Shown piece by piece: positions 23,033 through 36,622 of a stretch of 64,000 bases of DNA; position 1 is the first letter of the stretch; the number at the start of each line of letters is the position of its first letter. The position numbers were made by a program, and so were the translations under genes. The stretch is taken from the NCBI RefSeq assembly GCF_937616625.2, contig NC_065570.1, positions 51,079,665-51,143,664 of the forward strand. Reading direction: 5' to 3'. This DNA is from Mercurialis annua. Taxonomy: Eukaryota; Streptophyta; Magnoliopsida; Malpighiales; Euphorbiaceae. The notes beneath the pieces were generated by a model. That model saw only the letters and a list, made by a program, of their open reading frames with translations. It made no database searches and had not been told where the DNA came from.

Positions 23033-26000
23033 TCTTCTAACGATAGAATTATTATAATTTTAAATATTTTCTAAACAAAAATAGAATCATGAACCAAAAA
23101 AATTACATGTATATTTCTAATAGTCAATTTATATGTTTTTAATCTATTAATGTTTTATTTTTAGAAAAAAAAAAGAAGGTGTAGATCAATCGTCATGGTC
23201 AATTAATTCAAGCAAATTATAATTCCAACTGTAAAAAAATTCATTTTGGATTCTAATTTCAAAATTTAAACGAGTATATATATAAATACGATTTAAATGG
23301 ATAATTCCAACTAAATAAAAAAAACGTCTTATATGAATCTTCAACAAATCTAGTGGTCTGAAGATAACTTCTGCATGTATATTGAAGATAAGACTTGAAA
23401 AGTTTGAAATTTGAAGATTCAAGCGGTTTTAAGATCGTAATCAATATTTATATATTTGGGTAATTTTTTGATGGTTAGAAAATCATATTCGATGACTGTA
23501 TCAAACAACTCTCATCATTATTTTAGATTAGTTTTTTTAATTTGCTGAAAAATTATTTTTTTATATAATTTTTATTTTAGGAAATTTTAGCTTGGAAAAA
23601 AAAATGCAGGTACGTCTTGGTACATATATCTTTCTTCCATGTAACTTCCAGTGATTTACTTGTAAGAGCGATGTCAACGTTAGGTTAAATAGTACAAATC
23701 ATATAAAAGATATGTTATCAGAATTTTAGGCTAAGATAGTGGGTTTTGTATAAAATGCAATTTGTCATAATGAGTTTATAACAATAGAACGGTGTAATAT
23801 ATATGGAGTATGGAGGCAAAGTGGTGTCACTGTGTCAGTATGTATAATAATTCCCAAGATATCGTGCATGTGATCACTGATGGGCTCACCCATTTTATCT
23901 CACCTACCTCCTCATTCTCAAATATCAAACCCTAATTTACTAACGATAACAATTAACTTCAACAAAAGGTCATATTAATTTGAATCAAATGCTACCCTCG
24001 AATGATAAACATCCGAAAAAAAACATGATCATGTTTTGAGTTGACTGAAATGTTTTTAAGTGCCATTATTTAGTTGAAGTTTTGCATATTAATGTTTTTT
24101 TTTTGTTATTAAGAGAATAAAATGGTTGATATTTTATTTTCATTTTATAATAATTTATGAAAATTTTGAATTTCAATTTCTATACAACTACATTCATCTA
24201 TTTAGACATTTTTATAATAAATGTTAGTGAATTATAAACGGCTACTATAAAATTCATCACTAGTATCACAACATATTTAGTGACAAAAAACAACTTTATC
24301 ATTACTATCAATAGGTTTCGAGAAAAATAAGATGTCAACTCGACGTCAAATTAATTTTATCGATCATTTGGTAACTTAGTTTTAGCGCCCAACAATTATA
24401 TTAATCCATCAGTAGATACCGAACGGACAGACGCAATTAAAATAAATTAAAATTTAGTGATAATATTTGTAGTTTAGTTGTTTATGAATTTAAAAAACAA
24501 TTGATTGTGGAATTTCATCTTTGAAATACAATAGTTTCTATTACTATTTAATAACTGTAAATTACTTTATTGAATAAAATAGTTACAATTCACAAAGAAT
24601 GTTAATAGCCAATCTGATGCTTGAAATGAGCGCAAATGAGAAAAGAAAAGAAAAAGTAATACCCTTAAACAAGTGTACTAATTAGTTGCAGAATCAGATT
24701 CACGAGCCATTGGACATATCCTTGAATAATAATTAAATTTCAAGACAAACAAAAATGTGATAATAGAGGTGTCGTATAGTATTGGTATTATTGGTATTAG
24801 GGTTTGGATTTGTACCGTGTCCTTATCATTTTCTTCTTAGAATAATAAATATTATTATGGTGTCCTTATCATTTTCTTCTTAGAAAATAAATAAAGAAAA
24901 TAAATAATTATTATTATTATGTACGTGACCCCATAAAATTGGCATTTTCAGACTTCCTTTTGGATCTAAGCCATTTGAGAAAAATGTTAGGTTGATCATC
25001 CATTTTGTTGAGCTTCTCGAAGCACATTGGTATTGTCATTCATTTTTATTTTTGTTTTGATAATTTTAAAAAGAGTAATTTCTCGTATTTGTGGAAACAA
25101 TGGATCCTACAATCTTAGCATAATAATGCTAGTTCACGTACCATTTGAATTATAATTAGTGGCATCTTAATTTATGATTCATAAGATTAGAAATGATCTT
25201 TACAAAAAATATTAGTTACTTAATGCTAATAAAATACCATTATTGGACAATTTCAAACTTTAGCGCAATTAAAGATATGAAATTTTTGTCCCTGAATTAA
25301 TTAAGCAAATCCACGTAAACAATTTATATCGAACTAGACAAGTCCTGAATATAATTATTATAATTATAAATCTAGCTAACAGGCTGGGCTGTTGGATATT
25401 TTTTAAGATATATTTATCTAAAAAATTAAAATTATATATATTTAGAATCACTTCGTTTATTGTTAATTAATTAAAACAATATTTAAAATTATTCTGTCTA
25501 ACCAACCAGTTCAACTAAGCTAATTGAAAGCTGATCTACTCAAAATTGATAGCTTATTTGTATCAATCATCTTTTTTATGCTTCTAAAGATAGAGTTCAT
25601 ACAATTATGGATTTGCTTTTAAAAGGACCCATAAATATTCTGAAATAGCTAGGTACACTTCATTAATTATCTTTACAATGTATTTATTCATTAAAAAACA
25701 CTAGTGTATTTTATCTTCACTCAATTTAAAGGAAGTGGAATTATGGAAATCTGTACACATTTGTATACTTCCAATATTGTGTGAAGTATATTCAACAAAT
25801 TTTTTATTTTATCCTTAAATTTAATACAAATAATATAAACATTGGACATGGACAACAATTCTATTAGATTGTGAGTTTTTTTTTTCTTCCATAATTGTTC
25901 TTTTTTGTCCTAGTTATTAAAAATAAACAAATACACAAAGAAAATTAAATAATGCCGAATTTGTAATTTTATTTATAATCTCAACTCTTTTTATACATTA

Positions 26001-26699
26001 CGCTCCAATAATTTTCTCCTATCTTAATTGAGGAGATAAAATTAGCTACACTATTTGAAAATATTTTTATTGAAAATGAACGAACTAAATCTTGTTTAAT
26101 TTTTTATACTAAATTTTATGAGTAAATGATTTTTTGTTGAAAATAAAATCCATACTAAAATCTGAACAGAAGAAATATTCGACCCTAAACGCACACATCT
26201 ATTGACCTTAGTGCTACAAGTTTGATATTGGACAACGTATAGAAGGTGACACAATCGACAAAAGTGGTCCAATAAAACCTTCCACTTCATAATGGAAAAT
26301 AGAAACAAATCCAACAACTTAATACGACCCTAATCAAAGAACTACATATTTCGATTTAAGCATATTTATGGTCCTCTTTTTTGTTTTATCACTTAATTAG
26401 AAAGGGAATTTTTAGCGTTTGTTAGATAATTTAAATGCGATTTTAGCACGCATATATAGTTCATATGCCATTTGTTTTGATAATTTTTGTTGATTTTTAA
26501 AAGTTCAAAACCTTTTTATAAAAGGTGACTTGATTTTATTTGGCTAATAGTTCCTAACCTTTTCGATTTTTTGGAATATATTCAAGCTATTACAAATTAA
26601 AAATTTATCTCAGTTTAGCCAGCCATTGAAAATCTATCTAATTTTTCAAAAATGATATAATATTTTTAAAATTTATTTATCCAAATTAAAAACATAGCT
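23033..26699. other. Intergenic, no gene seen
   Basis: About 3.7 kb of AT-rich DNA with no supportable exon, RNA or complete transposon. A local duplication of GTGTCCTTATCATTTTCTTC occurs at about 24819 and 24861. Frames here are short and lack family features. Confidence 0.5.
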
Positions 26700-27251
26700 A
26701 GTAATATAAAGGCAGTAAAACAGTCTCAACCATATAAGACCTCACTAGGTCAGACAATTAGGGGATCCGAACGGAGATATCTCCACTATGTAACACACCG
26801 AGCAAACATCCACACACCCCGACGGCCTGAACTGAAACTACGGTATCTCGGTATATAATGCGATCGATGCGGGAACAAAACTCTCACACCAGCTCGGCAG
26901 GTGACCCAGGTCTTTCCTTGCTTATTCCACGGACCGGGCTGGCGAGGATCCTAACAAACCTCGTGGGACACAGATAAGATCTGATATTAACAGAATGTTC
27001 CCCCGCATCCATTGCGTATCCCACTCGATATTCCGAGACACGATGAGAAGCTGCCACATCAACTAACCGAATTGTAGGGACCAAACAAAGAGAAATGATC
27101 TACTGTGGAAGGTTTGCACCGGGCGAACCTATATAAGGCACATTATTTGCAAACCCTGAGGTATTCATTATTCTTCACCCTACACCTTCTTTTTCTTTTC
27201 TCTTCTTCCTCTCATTTCTAGAAACACTGATCAGACCGTCAGAGCGAGTTG

Positions 27252-29760
27252 CCGGTTGTAATACCCCGTAAGTTCAGGTGCCGTTTAGTGCAACGTGTCC
27301 GGTAGAGAAGGACCGGAGTTACAGAAATAAAGATATTGGATATTAAAGAAAAGGATAATATGGAGTAGGACGTAATTGTTTATGGATTGGAATAAGAAAA
27401 TAAGGAAAAATATCAAGAAAAGTCACAAACTTTAGATCAGGGACTAAAGTGGTAATTTAACCAGTTAAGTCCGAAAATGGAATTATTTCGCCAAGGTCCG
27501 CGAAATGTTTTATAGTATTGGTGGTAAAAGTTTCAGGTCAATCGGAGACCTTTTAAAATTTGGACGCGGATTCATTTTGGGCTAAATTGTCAATTTTGAA
27601 AAATTCAAGGATCAAAGTGCAAATTAGCCAATTTAGCCTCGAGAATAGCAATCGGAAGATTATCGACGAGAATAGTTATATTTGGAGTAGTATTATTTAT
27701 TTGGATATAAATAATACGTAGATATTCGAGTTTAAGTGAATAATTAACCGTTCGGTTAAAATTGAAAGTTTAAAAGAGAAATGGTTTGAGTAAAAGAAAT
27801 GAGGGATCAAAGTGAACCTTTAGCAAATATGTATATATGTTAAGAAGAGAAGAAGGATCGAGAGAATGAGAAACAGAGAAATGGTTTTTGACGAACGATT
27901 TCGATCCGCCGCGGTTTCGCCGTTTCTCGTCCGAATCGAGTGATTCTCGCGCCGTTGGATTAAGAATTCGATTCTCTATCATCGTTAAGCTTCAAATCGA
28001 GGTAAGCTTGACGTTTTTATTGTGAGAATTAGTAAATTAGGGTTATATCGTTTTAACGAATTAAACGAATTGTAATCGTGTTTCTATAGTCGTATTTGGT
28101 GAGATTCGAATTGGGTTATATGTTAAAATGAAGCGAAAGCATGTCGGGAGTGCCGGAAAGCGGCAAAGCGCCCGGAAAATGACTTTTCCGGGGGCTGTCA
28201 AGGGTGTGCGTTCGCACACATTGAGTGTGCGTTCGCACACTCCTTGAATTTTGGGGTGTGCGTTCGCACACTCATTGTGTGCGTTCGCACACTACCTAAA
28301 TGTTGCCAGATTGAGAAATCCTACGGTCAGTTTATAGATTTGCCTCTTAGGAACGCGTCTGTCAAATTTCAGCTCGATCCAACGGTTCAATTGGGAGAGA
28401 TCGTCGTTTTTCTAAACAGTGTCAGTGCGCAGGCAGCAACTGCGCATTGTCCTGAAAACTACTTGAAACTTCAGCGGAATGAAACTAAACCCTAAAGTTT
28501 AAAGGTATCATACGTATTGGAATACGATTAAGAGATATAACAAGTATCTCGACTAAGTATTAGAATACGATCAAGGTTAAAAGTCGTATTTGAACTACGA
28601 TTATATTAACCTAAGTTTATAACTTAGAGTTTTGATATTAAGCCTACGTTTATGAATTAAACATACGTATGATTTGAATAGGAAGTGGATACATCGACGA
28701 GGTACGAGATCGACGAGCTGGAATAGTTAAAAGAGTGAATGACGTGTGGAGCTTACGTTTGGATATAAGGAATAGCGATCGTTGTGAGTTAAACTTTACT
28801 TTGAGTATTATTACGCAATAGATAGTTTTTATATTATAAATATAATATTAAACTACATCGCATGCTATAGTATTTTATCGATATAAATGAATTTGTGCAT
28901 CGTATTATCGAATATATATATAGATTGTGAAAACTAGTATATGATCCGGGGGAAACAAGCTACCTATTGGGTGTCAATAGGCTGTGTGATCACCAGCGTC
29001 CGGGTAAGTCATAGATAGAGATTTCATGGGTCGTCTATCATACTTGTTTGTGCATGCGATACAGAGCCTATCTGGTTGAACTATCCCGGGGCCTGTATCT
29101 GCGAGTCGGCTGGTTGAACTATCCCGGACTCATATCGATCGATCGTTAGATGTTGTGATAATGTTCATTATGCATGCTAAGAGATTAGGGTTTCGATCGG
29201 ATCAAATGCTTGAAGTATAATATGTTTGTATATATGTGTTTTGTTTTAAATGCGATGTTATTTTCTATAATACCCTAGTAATGTGTTTTCTCACTCAGTA
29301 TTTCCCCAAATACTGACCCCTCACATTGATGTTTTTCAGGTGTTTAGAGTCGGATCAGACAGACCGTCTTTGGTGTGCTGGGTACGAGTCCCCTTGGTGC
29401 TGCAGTAGTATACGTATGACGAGTCTTAGCATAGAATAGTCAGGTCTTATAGGTTGTGTTCATATTTAATGTTTGTTTGATGTGACGTCTTTTGGTTGTC
29501 AGTTTTGTATTGATCGATAGACGGGCTAGTACGTACAAGTTACGGAAGTGAGATGCCCACTATGGTTGTATCGATGATGTGATATATATGATATACTTTA
29601 TGATTGTAAACGTGTCTTCTTATTACATGTTTATAGGATAGTTGTGTTTGCGTTTCCGCGAAAAAGTTAGAGTGGTTTTAGGCTTGCTACGGGTTTCAGA
29701 GCTACCACTCCCATTCCCTAGCGCCGGTCTCGGCTCAATAATTTGGGTCGTGACACCGGT
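27252..29760 (+). mobile_element. Solo LTR, about 2.5 kb, Ty3/gypsy type
   Basis: The LTR is 27257-29755 (2499 bp). It begins TGTAATACCCCG and ends GGGTCGTGACA, a TG...CA pair familiar from long-LTR plant Ty3/gypsy elements. A 5-bp target duplication CCGGT lies on both sides (27252-27256 and 29756-29760). There is no gag-pol and no second LTR copy, so the internal region was probably lost by LTR-LTR recombination. Composition is less AT-rich than the surroundings. It carries a cluster of hairpin motifs at 28204-28292. Confidence 0.85.
28204..28292. repeat. Four-copy GTGTGCG hairpin cluster in the solo LTR
   Basis: GTGTGCGTTCGCACAC occurs four times exactly: 28204-28219, 28225-28240, 28256-28271 and 28277-28292. 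Each is a 7-bp stem with a TT loop. Spacers differ in sequence and length (5, 15 and 5 bases), so this is not a simple tandem array. Confidence 0.95.
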
Positions 29761-29853
29761 GTCCCCACTAGTATTTCGTCTGACGTTCTGTTTGTTCTTG
29801 ATTGTCTCAGGCTCAGCAGACCGGTGCAGTCGGCAGTGATTTATCACGAATAA

Positions 29854-30539
29854 TGAGATATTTAAATTGACCACATTTTTTTTTTTTTAAGATAGAAGAA
29901 TTGAGTTAATCTATATAAACTAAATATGGAAGATTTTTTGTTTATTCTTTTTATCAAATTTAGTAGTTTTCCTTTTAAAATACGATAAAAGAAAATAAAA
30001 TCTTTCAATTTTTTTAGAGCTTTTGAAGAAAATCTAATACTATAAAAGAAAAAATCATAATCTATAGCTCATTTTTTTTATAAAATACAAGTTATCAATC
30101 TATAAATATGGTTTTGTATATATAAATCTCAAATGATTATTTAAAACTATCAATGAAGGGTGTTATTGAAAGTCAAAAATATGAAATAGGGTAAAATTGA
30201 ATATTTCAGCCTAGTACTTACGGATTGGGATTCCGTTCATGTTCATGATCTACACTGTTCATTGTAAAATGAACGATGTAGATTAATTTAATTAAAGTTG
30301 TACTTTTTTAACCTACACTGTTTATTTTAGAATATTGAGCGGTGTAGATCGTGAACATGACCTCTTAAAGTTCAAGATAAATTTGAGTAAATCTCAATCC
30401 AGTACTTTAATATATTTGTAGTAACATTTTACTCCTCATTTAGAGTTTATCTCAAATGTTGGTTGTATTTTTCTATATTTAGTTTCTAAGGTTTATAATA
30501 AAATAGATTTTGAAGTTTAAGATTCAATGTTTAGGGTGT
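29854..30539. other. Intergenic with a palindromic repeat
   Basis: About 30222-30402 is an inverted-repeat element: TTCATGATCTACACTG near the left and GGTGTAGATCGTGAAC near the right. A relative lies inside the Stowaway MITE at 44923-45091. The rest is AT-rich with no gene. Confidence 0.5.
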
Positions 30540-33500
30540 AAGAGCGGCGGCCGATGGCCAGAGGCCACGGAACAGCGATGGTGACCAAAGGGCTGGAGGA
30601 CGGAGGGGACGGACGGAGGCAGTCTGTCCTATTTCGTATACAGGACAAATTAAAATATTTATATTTGGATTATGAGATATAAATAGGTGAATTGTGTAGA
30701 TAGGCCACCATAAAATGAGAGGAAAAAGAAGAAAAACCTCATGACAAAAAGGCCTTTTTAGATAAATATATAAAAAAAATATTCTCAAAAAGTACAATCT
30801 CAAAATCTGTCTTTGAAAAATTTAATTTGTATTTTTTTTATAAAAATGACTTTTGTTATTTTTAAAATATTGTTTTAATCTCAAAAATACGATTTTGGTT
30901 ATGCAGCGGTATATTAACACCGTTGGTTAACCAACAAACAAAATTATTACATATTCAAGCCTCCATTTCTATTAAACTAGTTGAAAATTCTATTACAAAC
31001 CCCTCTGTCTTCATTACCGCAAGAGCAACCGTCAAATAAACCTAAATCGTCTTTTTTTAAATCTAAAATTATTGATTAACCATTAGTGAACCATTTGTTA
31101 ACCAACAGTGTACTAAAAACAAAGTCATTGGTGTACCATTAGTACACCATCGGTTAACTAGCAACAAAAATAAAATTCAGCAACTGTTTACAAACGATTT
31201 TATTAATGATATATTCAAAATAAATTTTATTACAAAGTTATCTAACGGTTTACTCAATATTAACCATTGGTTACCCAACACCCAAAACATTACAATTCTA
31301 ATAAGCATTTCTTCAAACACCTAGAGTGTAGGTTGTGCCAGAAAATCAAACCACAAAAATCCAGCAGTCATAAATCATATAATTTGATAGTTTAACAAAT
31401 TACCGTCTAAACTTATACATATCAACAAGTTTAGAAAAAAATTGAAAAGATATTGGAACCCAAAATTTTAAGAACCAACTTTTATCTTTTGATTAGCAAT
31501 TTATTTTTTTCTATGGCAGCGGAAGTTCATGGATCTTCATCGTCGATAATGGAGGCTCTGCCTCTTCTTAACTGACAGCGACGATGAGTGATTTCTTCGG
31601 CAGCAGCAACGATCTCAATCCAGTAGCAGTGACAGTTAGTCTGGTTAGAAGGCGAAGAAAAGATAATCAGCATCATGAGCCCCATGAACGGCGGCAACTC
31701 CAAATCCATCGGCGAACGGCGACAGCTTCAACAGTTGCTTCCTCTGCTTTCTTTCTTATTTACTCTTTGCTGCCATAACTTTAAGTTTGATTTGAAGAAA
31801 TTAGGTTATGAAAAGATTAGAGGAGCATTGATATTTGTGTGAAATTAAAAGTATAAAAATCAAAAAAGAAAAGAACATATTATATTTCTTAAAAAAAAAG
31901 ATATGAACGTAATTATCTAATTAAGTTTATAAAGAGATTTTTAGACAAATATCCTCAAAATGGCAAAATAATCTCATCAGTACCCTTTGACTAAAAACTA
32001 TTGAAATATACCGTTTGACTAAAATTTATTGCAAAAATAAAATTTATGTTTTGAAAAATACGATTCCTCCTGGCTAAGTTAACTGAATAGAGATTATTGC
32101 CCAGCCACCATCTCGTGCGGCAGAAGCATCTCGCGGTCACCTACCTCCTCGTCTTCATCTATCTCATCAAACTCCTTATGTTTCCTGTTCCTCATCGCCA
32201 TCGCCATCATCGGCACATTCACAGGCGCCGACTGCAGATGGTTATGAAACTTACCGGTAAACGACGACTATTTGATCATTCTTGCAGCTAAAGCTCGAGA
32301 AAAATGGCCTCTTCGCTGTGGATCTCAGACTTTGTTCCTATTTCTAATGAATTACTTTACTTTTGCGCAATGCTTATTTTTACTTTTGGATCTATTTAAT
32401 TGACGATATTTGTTTGATTATTTGGCTGTATAATGGTAAACTTGGGTATGTGACGCAGAATGCTAATGGGTGGGTATTTCATTTAATTTCTCTTTATTAA
32501 TGGGTTGAATTTTAGTTTTCTGAATTTAGTTTTCTGAGTTTAATGTGAAGGGTGTTTAGTAACGAACAAGGGTTTGATGGCCTTTTGTATGATCTGGTGG
32601 TAGTGGTTATGTCAAGGTAACTTCTTTTTTTTTTTTCAATTTCAATTGTTCAAGAAACTTCATTTATTGTTTATTGTAAACTTCTAACACAGTTTGACAC
32701 CAAAAGTCTCATTCTTCTTGTACACTTCTTAATTCTTACTACTTTCAATTTACTTAAGTTGTCATTTTCATAGTGTTGGTTATCTGTAAGTTAAATCTCT
32801 TGCTGTTTTTTTATCTGCCATAGCGTCAAGACAACAAATTGGCATCAATATTTTAGTTTATTTTAAATCGTTGGACCAATTTTGATACTATATTGAATAA
32901 CATATTGACTTAAATTTCAGGAGATGCAAGGTACATCATGAAGCATATAGTTTCATCATTCTTAGAAGAACAAGTGAGAACTTTGTTACGTGAAGCTTAT
33001 AGTTTCATTTTTCTCAAAAGTTAGTAACTAGAGGCATCTACTATGTTTTTGTGTGGAAGATTATGGATACTTTAGTTTACATTTGGACTTGAAAGTAATG
33101 TAACTTTATTTTCATCTATGTGAAAGACTAAATTTCCCTTTTGCTCAATATAAAAAGTGTTAAATCCATGTACTTAGAGAAACATTTACCACTGGTTTAC
33201 TATATGTGTATTTTGACAAAATAAACTATTGCGAGTTTCCTATCGGTGTTATTTCGGTTTTCTAAAAGATAAGTTAACTGTTAGTTAACTAACAATGTAC
33301 TAAATAGATACTAAATTTATAAAACTAAACAAAAATAACAGCCAATATTCATAAGTTTAGCAAACAATCCTATACAACAAAATAACCAAACAAACAACTA
33401 AAACTGAAAATCCATATACTAGACAATCACTAGGGGTGTGCAAAACCGAACCGAAACCGAAAAACCGAACCGAACCGACAAATTCGGTTCGGTTCGGTTT

Positions 33501-36500
33501 GAGATTTCAAAGAAATTTCGGTTGGTCGGTTCGGTTCGGTTTTGAGTTAAAAAATATTTCAGACAGATTTCTATGTAAACCGAACCGAAATAACCGAACC
33601 GAACCGAAATAACCGACCGAACCGACTGGTTCGGTTCGGTTCGGTTTGAATTTTTTTCTTTTCCTAAAATTTCGGTTCGGTTCGGTTTTTAAAAAAGACC
33701 AAAATTCGGTTCGGTTCGGTTCGGTTTGAACCGAATGCACACCCCTAACAATCACGAGTTTTAAATATTTTTCTTCATTTTTGCCTTTCTCGCTTCCACA
33801 TTCGTCTTCTTAACTTCAACCTCTTTGCCACTCTCAATATTTTTAGCCATCTTCATGTTCCCATATTGAAACAAAAGAAATGCAATACGCTCCCGCTATT
33901 GATCAGCAAAAATATATAGAATTAGTAACCCTTTAGTGAACTGTTAGAAACTATCTAATAAAAAGTAATAAGTATAATTAAAATAAAGAGATACTTTTCC
34001 ATGACTGCAATTGAAATGATTCAAAAAATCAAATTGCACCTGTAAATAAGATTTTGAAGAATAACGAGCACAACATACAATTAAAATGACAGACATATGA
34101 GGAAAAAAATATCGATTTAACTTAAAAACCTAATTTAATTTTTTTAACTTAAAAAAGTATTGTCATCGATTTGCTATCAATTTAATTGCTCATTATATAC
34201 TTGCAAGTCTTTGATAGCACTCACTAATAGTTTACTATCAGTTTACTAATAGGTAGTTAACTATTGGTCTACTATCAATTTACTAACAGTCAACTATCAG
34301 TTAACTAATAGGTAGTTAACTATTGGTCTTCTATCAATTTACTATATTTGTTTGTCTTTTACGATTGCGACTTTATTGACTATTTTTTTTAAAGATGGAA
34401 ATAATATTTTGGTAAAAAGACACAATTTTTACTATCAAATTATTAAAGAAAAATTTACTATTGATTTACTATCAGTATTATAAATATATACAAAATTAGT
34501 TTGTCTTTTGGTTTACTAAATGAGTAGTTAACTTACGGTCTACTATCAGTTAACTAATAGGTAGTTAACTATTGATACTATAAATTTACTAACGGTCCAC
34601 TATTAGTTAACTCATAGGTAGTTAACTGTTGGTCTACTATCAATTTACTATATTTGTTTGTCTTTTACGATTGCGACTTTGCTGGTTATTTTTCTTATAT
34701 AAAAGACGGAAATAATATTTTAAAAATTAACTATAAATTTATCGACATTTTAATCACGGTTAACTAACGGTGTACTATCACAAAATTTATATTAATTTCT
34801 TAAAAGATGGAAATTAACCATAGATTTATCGACGGTTTACTCATAGTCAACTAACGGTGTACTAAAAATAAATTTTTTTTAACATACAGTATGTTTAAAA
34901 TACACAATTCAAGTTTGCCAATAATTTATTAACCATACAATCATAATAGAAATTATTACAAGTTTCCAACAGTTAACCTAGCGTTTACTAACAGTGTATT
35001 ACAAATAAAATTATTGGTGTACCATTAATAAACCATTGGTTAACCAAAAAAAAAATAATTACAAAATTTTATTATAAACCCCTCCGCCTTCACCACCGCA
35101 ACAGCAACTGTCAAACAAAACCTAAATCGTCTTTTTTAAATCTAAAATTATTGGTTAACCATTAGTTAACCATTGGTTAACCAACGGCAAACCATATCAG
35201 AAAAATTACAAATCAAAAACTTTCTTCATCACCAAAATACTTGGATCAACCGTCAAACAATAACATCCAATCTGTGGCTCACAAACGACAGCTGCAGCAA
35301 TAAACAAAGTCGTCAAAATAAAAAATTATTGGCAATCATCATCCATTAAGAAATACATGAGCAAGAATTACTCAAGTGCAAGCGTCATCACATCACCAAA
35401 TCATCCAATCATAGCTCTAGGTAGAGCAGTTTCACATGCAGCGACAACACAATTTACTTTATTTCAACCTACTCATCATGAGCTTAATTGTAGTTTACTA
35501 ATGTGTATGTATACTTTTCTCAGATTGCTGATTTTCAATAAATCCAGAAATCAAAGCATTAAAAGAAACATCATTTGGTTCAAACATTATATTGTAAACC
35601 ATCAAAGAATTACTCCACTGACCATATTTCATGTACATCAAAATAAGTGCATTAGAGATAAAAGAAACAGATGCTGAACAATTTTAATGCTCGAGCATAA
35701 TTTTTTTTCCTTGTGCCAATGCTATAATACTTGTGAAAGAACAAGTTTCATTTGGGAAAATAACTTGATCGCCAAAAAAGGTTGTTGAGCATGATAATAA
35801 ACAGAATTCATACTGACCAAGAAACAAGGTCTCTCTCAGACATTTCATCAAACACTTGATGAGCATGTATTATATTCCCACATTTTACATTAAATTAACA
35901 AAACCTGTGAAGGAAGGCCAATTAGAATGGTCGTTATCAAGCAGAGACCAAAATAGCAAGAAGAAAACTTTACCTTTGAGATATGCGATCTCTCGTTTGA
36001 GCTCTTCCTCGGTTTTGCTAGCTTCCTTATAGAACTTTTTACACTTGTCTTCGTCTATATGGTGCTGTACTTTTCCAATCTTTGCGCAATATGTACTGTA
36101 AATTAGACAGGATGTTCTGGTTATGGCGGTCGCGGACTGACATAGACGACGATGGAGGTGGAGGACTGGCATCAGAGACAAAGGTGATGGTGGTGGTAGT
36201 TGTCCGGTGAATTGTAATTGACTATAATTGACGCTTTCCGGTTAGGCCTCTTCATGTCCACCATTGAATGAAAAAGTAGCACTTCCAAAACCAGCGGCGA
36301 CGGCGGACAACACTGGAATCGGCGAGGATGAGGGATCTTCTTTATTGGGATTTCTAAACAAATAATGGGTTAGTGATGGGTAAAAAAATCGGAGATAAAA
36401 AAGAATGATTCGTAAAAAAGGAAAACAAAAACAAGAAATTTGGAAAAAAAAGATGATGATCGTAAAAAAGAAAGAAGATGGACCGCGTGGTAGATGTGAG

Positions 36501-36590
36501 AATATTTAGGCATTTTGAGGTGCTGAGCCTAATTTCCTCGTTTATAAATCGTAGTATTTTGTCTAATTAACTTGACCAAAAAAGGTCACC
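30540..36590. repeat. Mosaic of TTAAC-rich repeats and gene-like scraps
   Basis: Degenerate repeats of GGTTAACCATTAGTTAACC and relatives fill about 30900-31290 and 34195-35200. A segment of about 130 bp is directly repeated: 30991-31110 and 35070-35190 share CCTAAATCGTC, AAATCTAAAATTATTG and the following TTAACCATTAG. GC-richer islands at 30540-30640, 31510-31770, 32095-32330 and 36060-36320 look like exon or leader scraps. One on the minus strand (near 36100-35970) encodes KFYKEASKTEEELKREIAYL followed by a plausible GTAAAG donor, but I cannot name a parent gene. CCTCAAAATGGCAAAATAAT near 31950 and its diverged complement near 36520 could be subterminal repeats of a MULE-like element. No intact gene is supported. 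Confidence 0.45.
33423..33755. mobile_element. hAT-type MITE with CGGTT repeat arms
   Basis: The element is 33431-33747 (317 bp), with a perfect 12-bp inverted end TAGGGGTGTGCA...TGCACACCCCTA and an 8-bp target duplication ACAATCAC (33423-33430 and 33748-33755). These are diagnostic of hAT. The arms consist of CCGAA/TTCGG pentamer repeats in opposite orientations, making nearly the whole element a foldback. The perfect ends suggest a recent insertion. Confidence 0.88.
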
Positions 36591-36622
36591 CAACCAAGAA
36601 TGAGTCCAGCTACAAAATTGAA

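Larger units (their letters stand above)
26700..29853 (+). mobile_element. Older LTR (solo or fragment) split by a solo LTR
   Basis: The two parts are about 26700-27256 and 29756-29853. The left part has a TATATAAG box at 27130-27137, a pyrimidine-rich leader and CGTCAGAGCGAG at 27237. The right part ends CAGTGATTTATCACGAATAA. The region at 48560-48950 has the same order: TATA box, CGTCGGAGCGAG, then CGGTGATTTATCATGAATTA. This is LTR-like (promoter, R and U5 order) with no internal coding region, so I read it as a solo LTR or small LTR-derivative. The left border is approximate. Confidence 0.55.

Noticed and set aside
28204..28292. CRISPR-like array
   Set aside because: Only four 16-mers with spacers of 5 to 15 bases in a plant LTR; not a CRISPR repeat pattern.
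31584..32291. Short Arg/Ser/His-rich frames as genes
   Set aside because: No start context, splice partners or recognisable domain; more likely leader or captured scraps in repeat DNA.
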